Translations under genes and position numbers: made by a program | Assembly (NCBI GenBank): GCA_028023455.1 | Contig: JAQFVV010000032.1 | Span: forward strand, 4,622,392-4,686,391 | Direction of reading: 5' to 3' | From: Epiperipatus broadwayi | Lineage: Eukaryota; Onychophora; Udeonychophora; Euonychophora; Peripatidae | Length of the DNA: 64,000 nucleotides | Part shown: positions 12,510 to 25,182 of the stretch, piece by piece | Numbering within the stretch: position 1 is the stretch's first letter | How the letters are laid out: each line of letters starts with the position of its first letter | Notes under the pieces: model-generated | Told to the model about the DNA's origin: nothing | Database searches by the model: none | The model's input: the letters and a program-made list of their open reading frames with translations, nothing else

Positions 12510-14484
12510 TTTTATTTTATTTCTTGTTTCTTTCTGATTAACAGTTTAACACCCGTTCATTGACAATATTTATTGAGTTATATCTAAGCTGGCTGATAAC
12601 TTGGAAAATGTTTCAGTTTTATTTGAAACCTTCAGTTAACTAAAAAAATTTATTTTAGTTATTTGTGTATTTTTAAGCAGAGGACTTAACATGTATACAT
12701 CATATGCAAATTTTAGGTCACGAGAGACTGGCATATTGATTTTTAATCTTTTATAAATATATTTTGATTTCGGAAGTCATTTTCTTAATGACTTATTTGT
12801 GGTTTTTCAAAATAACATTGTGATTTAAAAAAAAAAAAAAAAACAATGTTTTAATATATTGTAGAGTTGTTCAAATTATATCATTGTTGCTTTTTTAATC
12901 TATCTACATTTCTTGACATTAAAGTTATCAAAGTATAAAAAAAGTAGCATCCATAGTGAATAAGTATTGGTAATCAATCATACTGTGCTATCCAAAAACT
13001 TAGCATATCTTACATCATTTTCATTAGCACTTAGATTGTTACAGAAAACATAAAGTTATTAATACACACCTTTGTCATGCTAGTCCAAATCATAAATCAT
13101 CATGTATAAAATTTAAAAAATAATTTGCCATCTTTGACAAACTGTGGTTACAGAAAAAATCTAGAACAATATTAAAGCAATCATATGCTTGATTATTTGG
13201 GAGATCAAGTGGTATTTGTAATATCCAAGTTAAATGCAATAGTTCAGTTCTAGATAGCAAATTTTGTTTATTCAGCTAAGAAATAATCCAGAAATCTGAC
13301 AGTTTTTGAGACTACTTCTTAACACTGTATTATACTCAATGCAAAATAAATATTAACATAGAGCAATCATATTCCTTTGTTTTTCACATTATGTGAACTT
13401 TTGTCATTGTATACATCTTAATGTTCTTTCCACTTCTTTGAAAGACATAATAATGTACTATCAAACTGATAATTACTATTTGGTCTTTGATATTTATGAA
13501 TTGTAATACTTTTCAAGTATTTTTTTTTTGGTAGGGAGAAGTTGAAATATAATTAAATTATTTTATTAAAAAATTATACTGATTTTTCAAATAATAGGTC
13601 ATCATTCATATGAATCTTCATGATCAAGTAACTGTAAAACTTCCAATACAAGTTGACTTAAAGTACACTATTTACTAAACTATTACAATATTAATAAAGC
13701 ATCAGTAACTTTTAATGTAAAAAAATAAGTAAAAAAATATGAAAATTACAGTTCAAACAATAAATTAGAAATTATCATCAGAAAAAATATGGCGATGGTA
13801 ATTTGGGTAACACTTTTATCAATTTCTATTAAAAAAGTGATGAGTTAGCAGTAACAGATACAGCAAATTTTCACCATTAGAATAATTGCAAAAAGAAAAA
13901 TGAAATTGCATAAGCAAACAACAAACCAACAAAAAAAATTAGTAAAAGGTGAATGTAAATATATATCAAATAGATAGTAATATAACAACAGAAAGTAAAA
14001 AATTTATCAGAAAACTGCAATTAATTTCCATATTGTATAAATATTTTTGTGTGAATATGAATTAAATATGTTGTTATGCTGTTATATTAGAGACAAAAAA
14101 AGTTTTTTGTGTGACATTCTTGGGTACAAGGATTAGCACTATGATATAAAATTAACAAAGCAATGATTATTGAGTCCATGATTCTTGACAACATATGTAC
14201 CAACTGATTCAATTGTTCTCCACAACCAATTTATTTTTTTTTTATTACATATTCTTGAATAAGATACTATCATTTATGATATTATATCCAGCTAATTCTG
14301 TTATGCATGTCTTGCATGATGCTGAAATTTTACTGTTTCTTTTCCACATTACATATGCTGACATTTTATAACACATTTTTGCCTAATCTGGTGCCATTTT
14401 TATATAGGATAAGTCAGATTACATCTCACAAACAATTTTTAATCAGTCTGTTTCCTGAACAGTTTAATTTCTGATCAACTTGTT

Positions 14485-14520
<36 letters not shown>

Positions 14521-14790
14521 ATTTTTATAACTTGATACAATGTTCATATAACTCTGATTGCAAAGCATATGTAGCTGTAGTCATGAAAGGTAATGTCTGT
14601 CTGTTTTTCAGTCCAACTAATGCACTATTTTAAAAATTAAATGTTTATCACATGAATTGAATAATTTGTTTAATTGCAGTATTTATTTCAAGTTAGGCAA
14701 TTTTTTGTCATTGGAATGTTGTATGTGTGGTTGTTAATTTCTCTATCAACTCTCTTTAACATAATTTATTTTAGAACATCAATTTAAAAA
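12510..14790. other. AT-rich DNA, no gene seen
   Basis: Only simple sequence is recognisable, including poly-A at 12827-12843 and a (TA)n(TG)n tract at about 14484-14520. Confidence 0.55.
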
Positions 14791-16259
14791 TTACTTTGTG
14801 AACTTCCATGAATTTTTATTTATTAATATGCACAATTTAATTGGAATATTAATTTTGAGATCTTGTTCTTATTGGTATAAAGATCAAATGGCAATCAAAT
14901 GCAAATTAGACCCAAGTTCCATTCATTTTAACAAATGCTTTTTTTTTTTTTTTTTTACAGATGAGAATCGGTCCAAAAAACTTTTAGGTCTCAACTCCAC
15001 TCACTGAACCACAAATTAGTGCAGTGACGAGAATATGCATTTGCATTTATTTTTCCAAAATAAATCCGTATTGATTAAATCTGCAATCATGTATAAATAT
15101 ATTAATAATTAATCTTCACTTTTCTATCAGCTTCACTTAACTTTGTATATGTATTTTAAAATGAAAGCTTATTATTACTAATGCAATTACTAGTACATGC
15201 AGATATATTTTCAATTTTGGCCAAAAATTATTTGTGTGTTTTATATATTTTTTTTTAAGTGAAGGTATTGTTTATAATTTCTATTTCTTATATTGGTGTT
15301 AGGGCTATGTTCTGAATAAAATTATATATTATTGCTTTGTATATAATATTTAATATTTATGGGTTTTCTTTATATTTATTACAGTCATAAATACTATTGC
15401 TTTTAGTATTAAATTTATGACATTTAAACAAAAAAAATTTTTTTTCTATCTACAAGTCCATGGTCGACTATTAACAGTAAGCATTTACAGTTTGAAGACA
15501 ATTGCACTGTTAAAGAAAAATTAAGTTGCTAGATTTTGAAATTTAGGAAATTGTGCACCTGATTAAGTAATTCAAATTAATTTTAAATAAATTTGAAGTG
15601 GTTGTAATTTGAATAGTATAATAAACTTTAAAAAAGATTTAAAATTTTTCGATAAAGATGGCAAATTTAATAACTCAAAATTTTTTAATAATAAAAAAAT
15701 TATGAAACGGTTATTGAAGATCCTTTGACATTTGAGGAGCAGAAATGACAGGTTAAACTTTTATCACAATAAAAACTTTGTGTTTATTACTCAATTTTTG
15801 TGCTAAACCAAACTGTAGGAGTTGACAGTTTTATTTTTTTGTTGCTTTTTTTTTTTTAATTACCACTTATTTATATATATTAAATCGAAGATTTTCACGA
15901 ATAAAATATTCTTAGGTATATCTGTGTATAATTTCTTGAAAATGTAAACCAGTGTTTCGACCAGGTTACATTAGTCAGTTTTAACTGGGTAACAAATATT
16001 ATATATTAACTGTTGAGACGTTGTAAACACTGATGAATTACGATAATAAACGTTAGTAGAAAATATAAATAATAATTAAGAGAAATTATTTAGATTAATG
16101 CGTTTTTTTTAAAAAAGGTCAAATAGATGGTAATTTGTATGTATGGTTTATTGATACAATTTTTGTTGATAAATCATATACGCTATGGCCTTAATTCAAA
16201 CCCTAAACAATCAAAATAATAATAAAAAACAACTATTAGAGTTTGTATTCCTTAAATAA
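14791..16259. other. AT-rich DNA, no gene supported
   Basis: A strong polypyrimidine tract and ACAG acceptor occur at 14940-14960, followed by 13 open codons and a stop at 15005. With no upstream exon or family match I do not call it a gene. The rest is plain AT-rich sequence. Confidence 0.45.
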
Positions 16260-16598
16260 AAAGAACTACAGACAATGTTGGATGTATTCTAAGACATTAT
16301 AATATAAAGACAACATATTACCACTTATCAAAAAATTATTAGCATTATAATCAAATCTGAAGACTCGATCCTTCTTGAAACACGTGGAGTTTATAAAATT
16401 CCTTGTAACATTTGTAAAACTTTCCATATAAGTAATTGTTGCATTATTGCTAAAAAATATAAACATATTAATGCTATCAAGAAATACTCATCATTAGCAA
16501 CAATATGTCTCCATGTTATAAATACAGGTTATACTATTGGTTTTTCTAATATAAGAATACTATCAAGATATGACACTCTCCAACAATATTTTCAATAA
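16260..16598 (+). pseudogene. Penelope-like GIY-YIG endonuclease relic (second family)
   Basis: From 16374 the + strand is open for 74 codons to a TAA at 16596. It begins LETRGVYKIPCNICKTFHIS, the classic start of the Penelope-like GIY-YIG domain (G-V-Y-K-I-P-C-x2-C), with the expected YIG changed to HIS. It continues to CLHVINTGYTIGFSNIRIL, corresponding to the family's H.....GH..DF....IL block. Catalytic YIG and the downstream RKI.EA helix are lost. It is shorter and differently diverged from the pair at 8.7-9.7 kb, so it is probably a separate family. Confidence 0.7.
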
Positions 16599-16890
16599 AT
16601 TATACACGGATATACCTGATAATATTATATATATATTGCTTCTATTATTAAAAGCCACAATACAGATTTTCTAGTTGTTTTTTAATAATAAAAAATAATT
16701 ACATATTAATAGTAACAAAAGCAAAATGTGTATATACAGAAACAATACAATTTAACATTAATACAGCAGAAATAGAAATAAACCCCATAAGTCAGGTAGA
16801 AGTTGCTTAAATAAATTAATCACACATATATAAAGTAAATTTAATTATTAACAAAACTGAAAAATGTTTTTTTTTACAAATATTTTATAG

Positions 16891-17009
16891 GAGCAGAAAA
16901 TGGAGATGCAGGTGGAGAAAATCATATCCAAAGTACACAAGATGAAGATTCTAAAAGACAACGTGCATCATTTAATGGTGATCAACTATATTCTGACCCC
17001 GGTTCACAA
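16891..17009 (+). CDS. Internal exon of putative transcription factor (exon a)
   Basis: Acceptor TTTTTTTACAAATATTTTATAG precedes the exon and donor CAA|GTATGT follows. The chosen frame needs one base from the previous exon and reads 39 codons, xENGDAGGENHIQSTQDEDS then KRQRASFNGDQLYSDPGSQ, ending in phase 0. The acidic, polar stretch followed by a KRQR basic patch and the LYSDPGS word resembles the segment after the octapeptide in Pax2/5/8 proteins (vertebrate KRKRD...VYTDPAH). This is a resemblance only, not a domain match. A second frame is also open through the exon but gives a hydrophobic, less protein-like sequence. The upstream partner exon, where a paired or other DNA-binding domain would lie, is not seen in the window. 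Confidence 0.5.
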
Positions 17010-17198
17010 GTATGTTTTAGACATGTTAATGTATATTTTTAATAGTTATTAAATACAATTTTGTATATTAAATAATCATGCTATTTTTTCACCTTTATTT
17101 ATTTTAATAATAACTTTAAATAAATATTTTTAGTAACTAATCTTTTTCATTAATTAAATTTTGGCTTCAATTTCTATATGTGTGTGTATACATAGCTG

Positions 17199-17219
17199 CA
17201 GAAAGGAGTTTGCTGTTAA
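17199..17219 (+). repeat. 21-bp direct repeat flanking an insertion (left)
   Basis: CAGAAAGGAGTTTGCTGTTA plus A is identical to 19547-19567. Both copies sit next to a TA microsatellite that borders the insertion 17255-19523. Confidence 0.85.
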
Positions 17220-17254
17220 ATGACTTCACGTTATATATATATATATATATATAT

Positions 17255-19523
17255 TGTAACGGGCACAGACGACGTTACATTGTTTTTTTATTAGTAAACA
17301 TAAAATGAATAAAAGTTCGCAAATAAAACTTCCTTTTTAAGAATTAAAAATTGAAAATTAAAATTCTATACTAAACTCATATATATATATATAAAATCGC
17401 ACAGATGAAAAAAAAAATTATTAAAATAAAACTTCATTAAAAATAGAAAAAGTATTTTAAAAGCAAAAACTTAAAAAAGATTTAGAGATAAAAATATATC
17501 TTTAAGTTTGAAAACAAAATTAATTAATGTTATTGAAAAATGGAAATGATTATTTTAATTAGTTAAAGTGAAGCTAGCCCTTGGGCATTTCAAATGTATA
17601 AGCAATGGTCAAATAGGAGAGGAAAAACAATAGGAACAGAATGGCCAATGAAGGAAATCCATCGAGGAAATCGGACCTCAATGGAAGGATCATCATCATC
17701 GATGACGTAATGTCAATTGAATCCTTAAAATTAATATAAAAGGAAAAGTTTGGAAATTATTAGTTAGTTATTACAAGATGACAGATATGTATTAAGTTGG
17801 AGAGGGTTGGAGGAGAAGGGATTGAAAGACGCACTTTCAATTCCTTCAGTTGTTCAAAAAAATGAAACATCGTTTTCCAATATTGCAGACCACAGGACAT
17901 CAAGGTCCAAAGAATACCATCAACCATAAAAGACCAATGGTTAACTGCCCACCGATCTCCTTATGACTTTGTGGGAATTAGCACCTTCCATTACAAAAAA
18001 ATCAGAGACTACGGACATTTTTCAAAACAGTAAGAAATATATAATTAATGAACATTTGAAAACATTAAGAACTCTAAAATATAAACTTTTTCTCAATATT
18101 TAATTTATAGAAATAGAATCCTATTTGACCAACTTTATTTATTAATAAGTAATTTTAATTGGATGTATTTCTTTTGTAAAATCATTTCCATTTATTTATT
18201 TATTTATTTTGTTCTTTAAGTTTTATTTATGATTTTTGTTTTGCAATAAATTAAATTATATAAATGTTAAACTTAAATCAGGTGTGAATGGCTATATGGA
18301 TTTGTAAAGTTATATTAGGGAGGTAATCTTAGGTTATTTGATTCGTAGTTGAATTAGGTCAATGGATTGGATATATTGGTGTAATTAGTTGATGTAGTAT
18401 GAGGTTCACTACAGGCAGAATCGCTGTATATGTCACACAAAACCTTGTTGCCTATGGATGGGATTGTAAGTCGGCAAAAAGGGCCATGGTCCCTTCCTAT
18501 GGAGATTTTATTTTATTGTTCTTCTTGCCATACAGATGTAATATTCCTGTATTGGACAAGAGCCAATGTCTTCTCTAACTATACTGTTCAGATGTCCATT
18601 CCTGACAGTATAGTATATTGTACTGTTGTATTTTCATGCTACCTTAAATACATCAATGTATCAGATGGATTGATGCCGGTTTGACTGCGAACTTTTGGCC
18701 TAAGGTTAAATAAGGATAGAATATTTCTTTTCAAATGCAAATCTATGTAGTCTATTCATACTTAACACTCTAAATAAAAAATGCATTAAATTTAAATTGG
18801 GTATAGATGCTTGCATGGGTTTGTTACTGGTTAATTATGTTTTTGGTTTTCATATTTGATCAAAATGTATAGACATTCGGTAAAAACTGATACCTTATGG
18901 TGAGTATCTAAGATGTATTTATGTCGGATGTCTTTTAAGTTATTGGTGTCTTGCGGCATCTTACGATGAATGCCATTGGGTTTTTTATAAATTCCCCTCT
19001 GCATTTCCATCAATGACTTTATATTTTGATCGTTTATGTTTATTTTGAAATGTTTTTGACCATGTAATCTATATAACCGATCTATACTCAACATTAAAAA
19101 CACATTTTATAAATCCATCTGTGTGAACTTATAATAGTAAAAAAATTAAAATGTAAATTAAAATCTAAAATAAAAGTTAAAAATAATGTTAAATGTTAAA
19201 GTAAACATGCTAAAATAATAATGTTAAATTTTATATATATATGTGCGTAAATAAATGTTTGTATGTTAATTACTGGCAGTGGCTTATTTTATTCTTTTTT
19301 TAAAAATTATTCTTAGATAAGAATTTATGAAATATAAATCTCTGCTGTTCCATTGACCTAGTGACAATGGGATAATGACCGGAATCAACCAAAATATATA
19401 AAATAAATAATTTTTTTAAACTTACATATCTGCCTACTTTATAAATTTTTCTAGGTTCAAATGCCTAGATGGCGCCCTTGTAGTGCAGATTACGTTAAGC
19501 TCACTATTTTCTGGATCATTACA
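17255..19523. mobile_element. LTR-like or unclassified 2.3-kb insertion
   Basis: The left end TGTAACGGGCACAGACGACG runs on to TTACA and contains a TGTAACG/CGTTACA inverted repeat. The right end is GGATCATTACA, and both ends are bordered by ATATAT, so a TG...CA element with a short AT target duplication is possible but cannot be proven inside TA repeats. Inside lies a promoter-like segment at 17703-17770. An open stretch at 18430-18681 shows no retroviral-type gag, protease or RT motifs. It could be a solo LTR, a large non-autonomous element or two nested insertions. Confidence 0.4.
17702..17770 (+). promoter_or_regulatory. Promoter-like CRE plus TATA segment inside insertion
   Basis: TGACGTAA (CRE-like) at about 17704, TATAAAAGG at 17735-17743 and a TTAGTTAGTTATTACA initiator-like word about 25 bases further on give the arrangement of a PolII core promoter, as would be expected in an LTR. 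Confidence 0.4.
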
Positions 19524-19546
19524 ATATATATATGCATACATGGCCA

Positions 19547-19567
19547 CAGAAAGGAGTTTGCTGTTAA
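19547..19567 (+). repeat. 21-bp direct repeat flanking an insertion (right)
   Basis: Identical to 17199-17219. It is far longer than a usual LTR-element target duplication, so it may reflect an older duplicated flank. Confidence 0.85.
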
Positions 19568-20039
19568 GTAAAAAAAGATCTTTTAATTTCTTTTAGAAAT
19601 CTTAAAGGAGCCGACAGAACAAATTCTCACTAATATTCACTTCAAACCATTCCTATTTTTGTAGCCGTTATTAATATAGGATTATTCATATAGTATATGA
19701 ACATGGATGACTGCTTGCCAACATGCATCAACTAGTGTTATGAATTTAATGGCTGTTTACCTCTGAATTTCAAATCAAGAAACACTATAGTCTTGCTCCT
19801 CATTTATCTGATAATTCTTAAACTGGAATATCAATTGAAGGCAAAATGAATGTTTGTGTCAGTGAATTTTTTTAAAGTAAATAGTTACAATCATGGAAAA
19901 ACTAAATTATAAATAGTTCTTATTTCCAGAAGGGTGAAAAATTATCAGCCAAGACAGTAATTGGCCAAAAACAAAGAATGTTGAGAATTTCCTGATTGTG
20001 GATTTAGGTTGTTATTTGATGATGACCTTTTATTTAGAT

Positions 20040-22690
20040 AATACATCACTTCCAAGTGAAGGAAGATTGCACAAATTGTAAGAACTGTCTAGTAGTAATT
20101 AAGAAATTATAGGACTTTGTGAAGTAAGAAGAAAAGATGAAGAAATCAAATGTTTTTAAAAAATTAGGTATTTTACTACAAAAACTCAAATATTGGGAGC
20201 ATAAGTAGAATGGGATACATTATAAATAAAAAATAGAACAACATAATGGAGGTTGATGGTGTATCAGAAGGCTTGTAAGTTTAGTTATTGAACTTAATGA
20301 AAAATAGCAAATATAAATAATTTAAGTTTATGCCCCAATAAGTTCTCATAATGATGAAGAAGTAGAAGAATTTTATATGGATGTATAAAAGACTTTTAAT
20401 CAGATGAAACATTTAAAATTATCATGGGAGATTTTAATGTTAGAGTTAATAAATGTTTGAAAGATGAAAAGGTTGTGGATAAATTTGGTTATAGTGATTA
20501 AAATAAGAAAGAACAGAGAATTCTGAATTTAGAAAAAAAAAAAAAAAACTGCTTAATATGAATTTTTGTTTGAAAAGAATATTAAACATAAATCAACATG
20601 GAAGCATCCAAATAAAGATACAGCAGAATTGCATTATATTTTTCTAACAGAAAATATGTATTTTAAGATTATTATGTTCTTAATAGATTCAACAAGCAGC
20701 AAGTGATTATCAATTACTGACATGTGATATACTTGTTAATGTAAAACTAAAGAGACAAAAATTATTAAAAACATATATATATATTCACAATTGATATTCC
20801 TAATCCTTGGAAACATTGCAGCAAATTATTTAAATTAAAACTTTTGTTTTAAAATATTAATAAGTTTTTGAAGCTTTTGAATGAAATCAAAAAGATTACT
20901 GATAATAATATTAATAACTGCAACAAAGATAGCTGGTACAAAAATGCAGCAAATTCTAGATAATTTTTTTACTGAGACAAAAAAATGTATAAAGAAAAGA
21001 ACGAATATGAAAATATATAAGAATTACCTATTAAAAAATATGAAAATGAATTAAGAGTTAATAAAGATATGTATAAGAAAATATAATTATGAATAAGTAA
21101 GGAAACCTATGGCAAAAATAAAATCTAAAACAACATATTGTTATTGGTAGAAAACTTATTTATGCAATAATAAAAAAAGATGACACTATTACTAAAAAGA
21201 TAAAATTGTATAGCAATAAAGAATAAAAAACAAAATATCTACTATGATTACTACATCGTCTGGATTTCCCAACATTTTAAATGAAGAAGTGAGATGTGCA
21301 ATTAAATCTATAAAGAGAAAAAAAAACTTCAGGAAATGAGGAAATCAAGATTTTAAAAGCAGATAAGGAAATGGAATTTTTTTTTTGGCAAAGTTGTGTA
21401 CCAAATATCTGAATGATAAAAATGTACCAGATGCTTGACAAAATGCAGTAGTAATATTGATTTTTAAGAAAGGTAATGAAGATATTAAAAAATACAGATA
21501 TATCAGTTTTTATTAGTTCTATATAAAAAATTTACTAAGATAATTACAACTTTATGCGGTGAACTATGGATTTTAACCAATCCAAAAAAAAAAAAAAAAG
21601 CTGGATTTGAAAATTGTTTTAGCACAAAGATCAATCCAAGTACTGAAAAAAATTATCAAAAGAACCAATGAATACCAATTACCATTATGCTTTGAATTTG
21701 TAAATTACAAAAAGGCATTGTGCATTTCTACAGTGATTAAACCATTGGAACATTAAGATGCAGGCTCAAGATATTATTATATTCTGAAGAATATTTATCA
21801 AAATGAAACTGTAATAATTAGATGATACTGAGAAGATAAGACAGGGCATTTCCTTATCTCCAAATTCTTTTAGAGCAGTTTTACAAGAAGTATTTGGATG
21901 AATTAAATTGGACAGCTAAGGGAATAAAAGTAAATCGTTATTATTTAAGTCAGTTAGATTTTGCAAATAATGTGTTTATTTTTTCAAATAATGCTTCCAG
22001 CTTCAGGAAATGTTGTAAGAGTTATCAGATGAAAGTAAGAAAATAAGACTAAAGAAAAAAGCTAAAAAGACTCAAATAATGTTCAATAAATTTTCTCAAA
22101 AGAAGAAAATAAAAATTGATAATAATACCTTTGTCAGATTTATTAATACAAATAAAAATATATTGGATAAAATTAATCATAAAATTAAAGTTGGATGGAA
22201 TGTTTTTGATTTAGAAATAACATTATATTAAAAAGAATATGTTCATGTGTTTGAATAAAAAGCTTTTTCCCACTTATAAGCTCCTAATTATAGATATGAG
22301 ACTTTGATACTTTATAGGAGAACAATACAGAGATTTCAGACAAATATGGAGAGATGTTTCCTGTAAGTAACAAGAAGGGATTGAAAATAAATTATATGAT
22401 GAGAGAACAAACAAGTATTAGTGACCACATTGAAAGGATTAAGAGGCTAAAGTGAAATAGGGCTGAACCTATTGCTTGATTACCTTATAATAGATGGATC
22501 GTTAAAATCTTAAATTGGAAACCAATTTAATAAATTGGAAATGAAGAGATTGTAAAAGACCTAAAAAGAGATTAAATAAAAAAGTTTGTTAGTATAATAT
22601 GAAGAAGAGAGATTAGATATCAAAAAATTGAATTAAACTTGGTGTGACCTTTATCCTACAGTGAATCAATAATTGTTTAAAATGATGATA
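20040..22690 (+). mobile_element. Near full-length but decayed RTE-like LINE
   Basis: Fragments in changing frames follow the order of an RTE-type LINE. Endonuclease: about 20090-20150 encodes a relic of the IIGLCEVRRKDEE motif, 20330-20380 YAPISSHNDEEVEEFYMDV and 20420-20450 the MGDFNVRV catalytic block. RT: about 21310-21500, with an NSGNEEI-like start, fingers/palm segments to 21780, then RQGISLSPNSF-like and LDFANNVF-like remnants at 21840-21990 of the GVRQGD and FADD boxes. C-terminal region: 22060-22680, parallel to the copy at 5.7-6.65 kb. Many stops and frameshifts make it dead. It ends near 22688 in a short GAT-type tail. It lies in the intron after exon a. Confidence 0.8.
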
Positions 22691-22726
22691 TTTTTACACA
22701 TAGGACAACTAAATATAACTGCTTCA

Positions 22727-23920
22727 GTACTTTTTTTTTTTAAAAAAATAACGATTTATTTAAATGATTTATACAATTTTATACAATGAAGATTACATGA
22801 ATACCAAGCAATGTCCATAGCCAAATGAGAAGTGGATATATACATGAATGTTGGATCAACGCTTCAGTAGTATTCTAGATTGTTCCATACTTTGTCCCAG
22901 TTGAACAATTAAGTATGCCTCATTGAGCATTGAAAGGCACGTCCAAATTTATAATGAGTATAGGTTTATAGTCAAGATGTGAAGCAGAGGCTAAGTGGGC
23001 TGGGAGAACACTGACAAGGTCATTGATTCACTCCCAATCTGTCAGTCCAAGCCCAAGCATCCCGAGATCTGTCCATCACTTGCTTATAAATTAAGCTATT
23101 CAGTTCGTGATTAAATTTGTTAACTTTTATTGTTGAGGTAGATGGTGTGATCAATCCACTAATTGGTAGTCTTTAGATAATATGGTAGAGTTCCCATATA
23201 TATATGACTGAGCTCATTTTGGTATTGCATTGATGAGGCGAGACTCATATTTGATCATTGATATCTTTGTAATAATCAGTGCACTAGCATGGAGGTGCCG
23301 GCCCAGGTTTGTTGATACAGCCAATCCGGAGCAAGCATTTTATCTCTGATGATATTACCTTTGATGAGTGTTTTAAATACTTGAAGAGTACTGGTGTTAG
23401 CATTGCCCAGAACAAAACTGCATCTCGTTAGCCAGATGGCGAAGGATAGGAAAATTGCTAATCTAATGTTAGCAAAATTGCCAGCTTTAATTGCTTGCTG
23501 GATTAAGAATGTGTCTGTAGAATAGCGTTTTACCTTTTCGTCAATGAAAGACCCAAGAATGCTGAGTGATGGACAATCTAGGAAAATGTGTTCAATTGTT
23601 TCCTCATCCCTCTGACAGAGTTGACATTGAGAGCTAATTTTGTTAAAACCCCTCCTCATTATGAGGAACTGATTAGTGGGTAGTGATGAGAGGTTTAATT
23701 TCAGAAGAAAGTCAATAAATTTGGGTTCCAGAAACCAATGTTTGGCATTTTTGATCAATAATTTGTTGTTTAATCCAAGAGCATTATGGAGAGCTGAGGG
23801 ACAATCTTTCTTTAGCCTATAAGTTTCCCAGTAGGACTTTTTTTCATTGAAAATACTTTGCAAATTATTTATGTGTATTTTTGGAGATATCATGTTAGAT
23901 ATGTTCACATAATTTTTCAT
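22727..23920 (-). mobile_element. 3' end of a second LINE (I/Jockey-like), minus strand
   Basis: On the minus strand a 214-codon open stretch (23920-23276) is followed by about 550 bases of 3' UTR and a poly-A at 22729-22739 (seen as T's on +). Residues about 100-125 contain SSQCQLCQRDEETIEHIFLDC, with the C-x2-C-x7-H-x4-C pattern of the zinc-binding module found after the reverse transcriptase in many LINEs. Upstream residues (FLLKLNLSSLPTNQFLIMRR) correspond to the RNase H/RT-end region. The coding frame is intact over its length, so this copy is younger than the neighbouring RTE relic. The 5' part (endonuclease and RT) is truncated. It abuts the tail of the RTE-like LINE. Confidence 0.7.
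23276..23920 (-). pseudogene. LINE ORF2 C-terminal fragment with zinc-binding module
   Basis: Longest clean open frame in the window (214 codons, stop at 23276-23278). It holds the zinc-binding C-x2-C-x7-H-x4-C motif near residues 102-123 and a tail rich in basic and aromatic residues (APDWLYQQTW). In complete elements the module sits after the RT and RNase H domains of ORF2 and helps bind RNA. There is no start context, and the reading frame enters from truncated upstream sequence, so it is a fragment and not a host gene. Confidence 0.7.
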
Positions 23921-24196
23921 GCTGTAAATATTTATAAATATTAATGAAAAATTGAATTTTTCACAAGATTATTAAAAATGATTACTTAGTAACTCTAACT
24001 TGGAATGTGAATTTGAGTTAAACTTGATTAGACATGGTAACATCTCTGATTAAATATCTTTCTCACAGTTGTCATTGTCTAAACCACAAGCAAGAGTGGC
24101 ATTCATTCTTATCAGAATGACAACTATATTTTACTGCTACACAGGCTTTACATGTTATTTAAGTGCAATGTTTGGAGTTGTCTTTACTTTTTATGT

Positions 24197-24197
24197 T

Positions 24198-24234
<37 letters not shown>

Positions 24235-24236
24235 AT
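24197..24236. repeat. (TA)n(TG)n microsatellite
   Basis: A TATATA run passes into GTGTGTGTGTGTGT immediately before the four-copy foldback. Confidence 0.9.
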
Positions 24237-24403
24237 TTGCATATGATAATTATAATATTAGTAAAAACCAGTCATATGATCTATATAACTTGCATTCCAA
24301 TATGTAATATATAAAGAGCCTGCTAATAGCTCTAAACAAGCTTATTTTTTTATGACAAATGCTACAAGAGAAAGAATCTGAAGCCTTTATCTATGATTGT
24401 TAC

Positions 24404-24447
24404 CATCCTCAGGACAGTTTCGAGCTATGGCTTGCTTCAGTGAGAAT
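24404..24447 (-). ncRNA. Hammerhead-like motif, family A copy 1
   Basis: On the minus strand: TCTCA, then CTGAAGC (core box CUGANGA with last A changed), AAGCCATAGCTC (helix II AGC/GCU with CAUA loop), GAAAC, TGTC, then CTGAGG closing helix I. GAAA box intact, CUGA box one change, one extra C before the helix I 3' strand. Probably inactive relic of a type I hammerhead. Confidence 0.5.
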
Positions 24448-24820
24448 CTAGGACATTATATTGAAAATACTAACTCAATCCAAGCATTTATCTAATTCTT
24501 AAATATTAAGAAAAAGATCTAAATCTTAGACACCTACATGTCTTCAAATTCAGCTCTTTAACTAAAGAAACTATATGAGTCAAACTAAATTCAATAATCC
24601 CATATATTAGTAGGTTTAGCAATTTAATATAGCCAAAGTTCTAATAGCAAAATTATAATATTAGTAAAAATCAGTCACATGTCACATGACCTATATAGCT
24701 TTGCATTGCCAATATGTAATATATAAAGAACCTGCTAATAGCTCTAAACAAGCTTATTTATTCTTTTATGATAAATGCTACAAGAGAAAGTATCTGAAGC
24801 CTTTATCTATGATTGTCCCC

Positions 24821-24855
24821 ATCCTCAAAACAGTTGGCTCTCTTCAGTGAGGAGC
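24821..24855 (-). ncRNA. Hammerhead-like motif, family A copy 2, deleted
   Basis: Minus strand TCCTCA, CTGAAGA (perfect core box), GAGCC as the 5' strand of helix II, then a deletion that removes the GAAA box, and finally TTTTGAGGAT carrying the helix I 3' strand. It is useful because it preserves the G that opens helix II. Confidence 0.45.
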
Positions 24856-25140
24856 TAGGACATTAGATTCAAAATACTAACTCAAGCCAAGCATTTATCT
24901 AATTCTTAAATATTAAGAAAAAGATCAAAATCTTCAGATAACTACATGTCTTCAAATTCAGCTCCTTAACTAAAGACACTATATGGAATCACTGCATTTA
25001 ATTCAGACCCCTATAGTTTATTTAGTTAAGGATCTGAATTTGAAGACATGTAGGTGTCTGAAGATTTAGATCTTTTTCTTAATATTTAAGAATTAGATAA
25101 ATGCTTAGCTTAAGTTAGTACTTTGAATCGAATGTTCTAG

Positions 25141-25182
25141 CTCCTCACTGAAGAAGACTTTTGCTCAAAACTGATCTGGGGA
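25141..25182 (+). ncRNA. Hammerhead-like motif, family A copy 3
   Basis: Plus strand CTCCTCA, CTGAAGA (perfect box), AGACTTTTGCTC (helix II decayed), AAAAC (GAAA box one change), TGATC, then TGGGGA. Helix I pairs UCCUCA with UGGGGA, including one G-U. Inactive relic. Confidence 0.45.

Noticed and set aside
14940-15007. Strong acceptor-like tract with a 13-codon open end, possible terminal exon
   Set aside because: No upstream exon, no family likeness, and poly-T runs before AG are common in this sequence.
18430-18684. 84-codon open frame inside the 17.3-19.5 kb insertion
   Set aside because: No gag, protease, RT, integrase or transposase motif; no support for coding.
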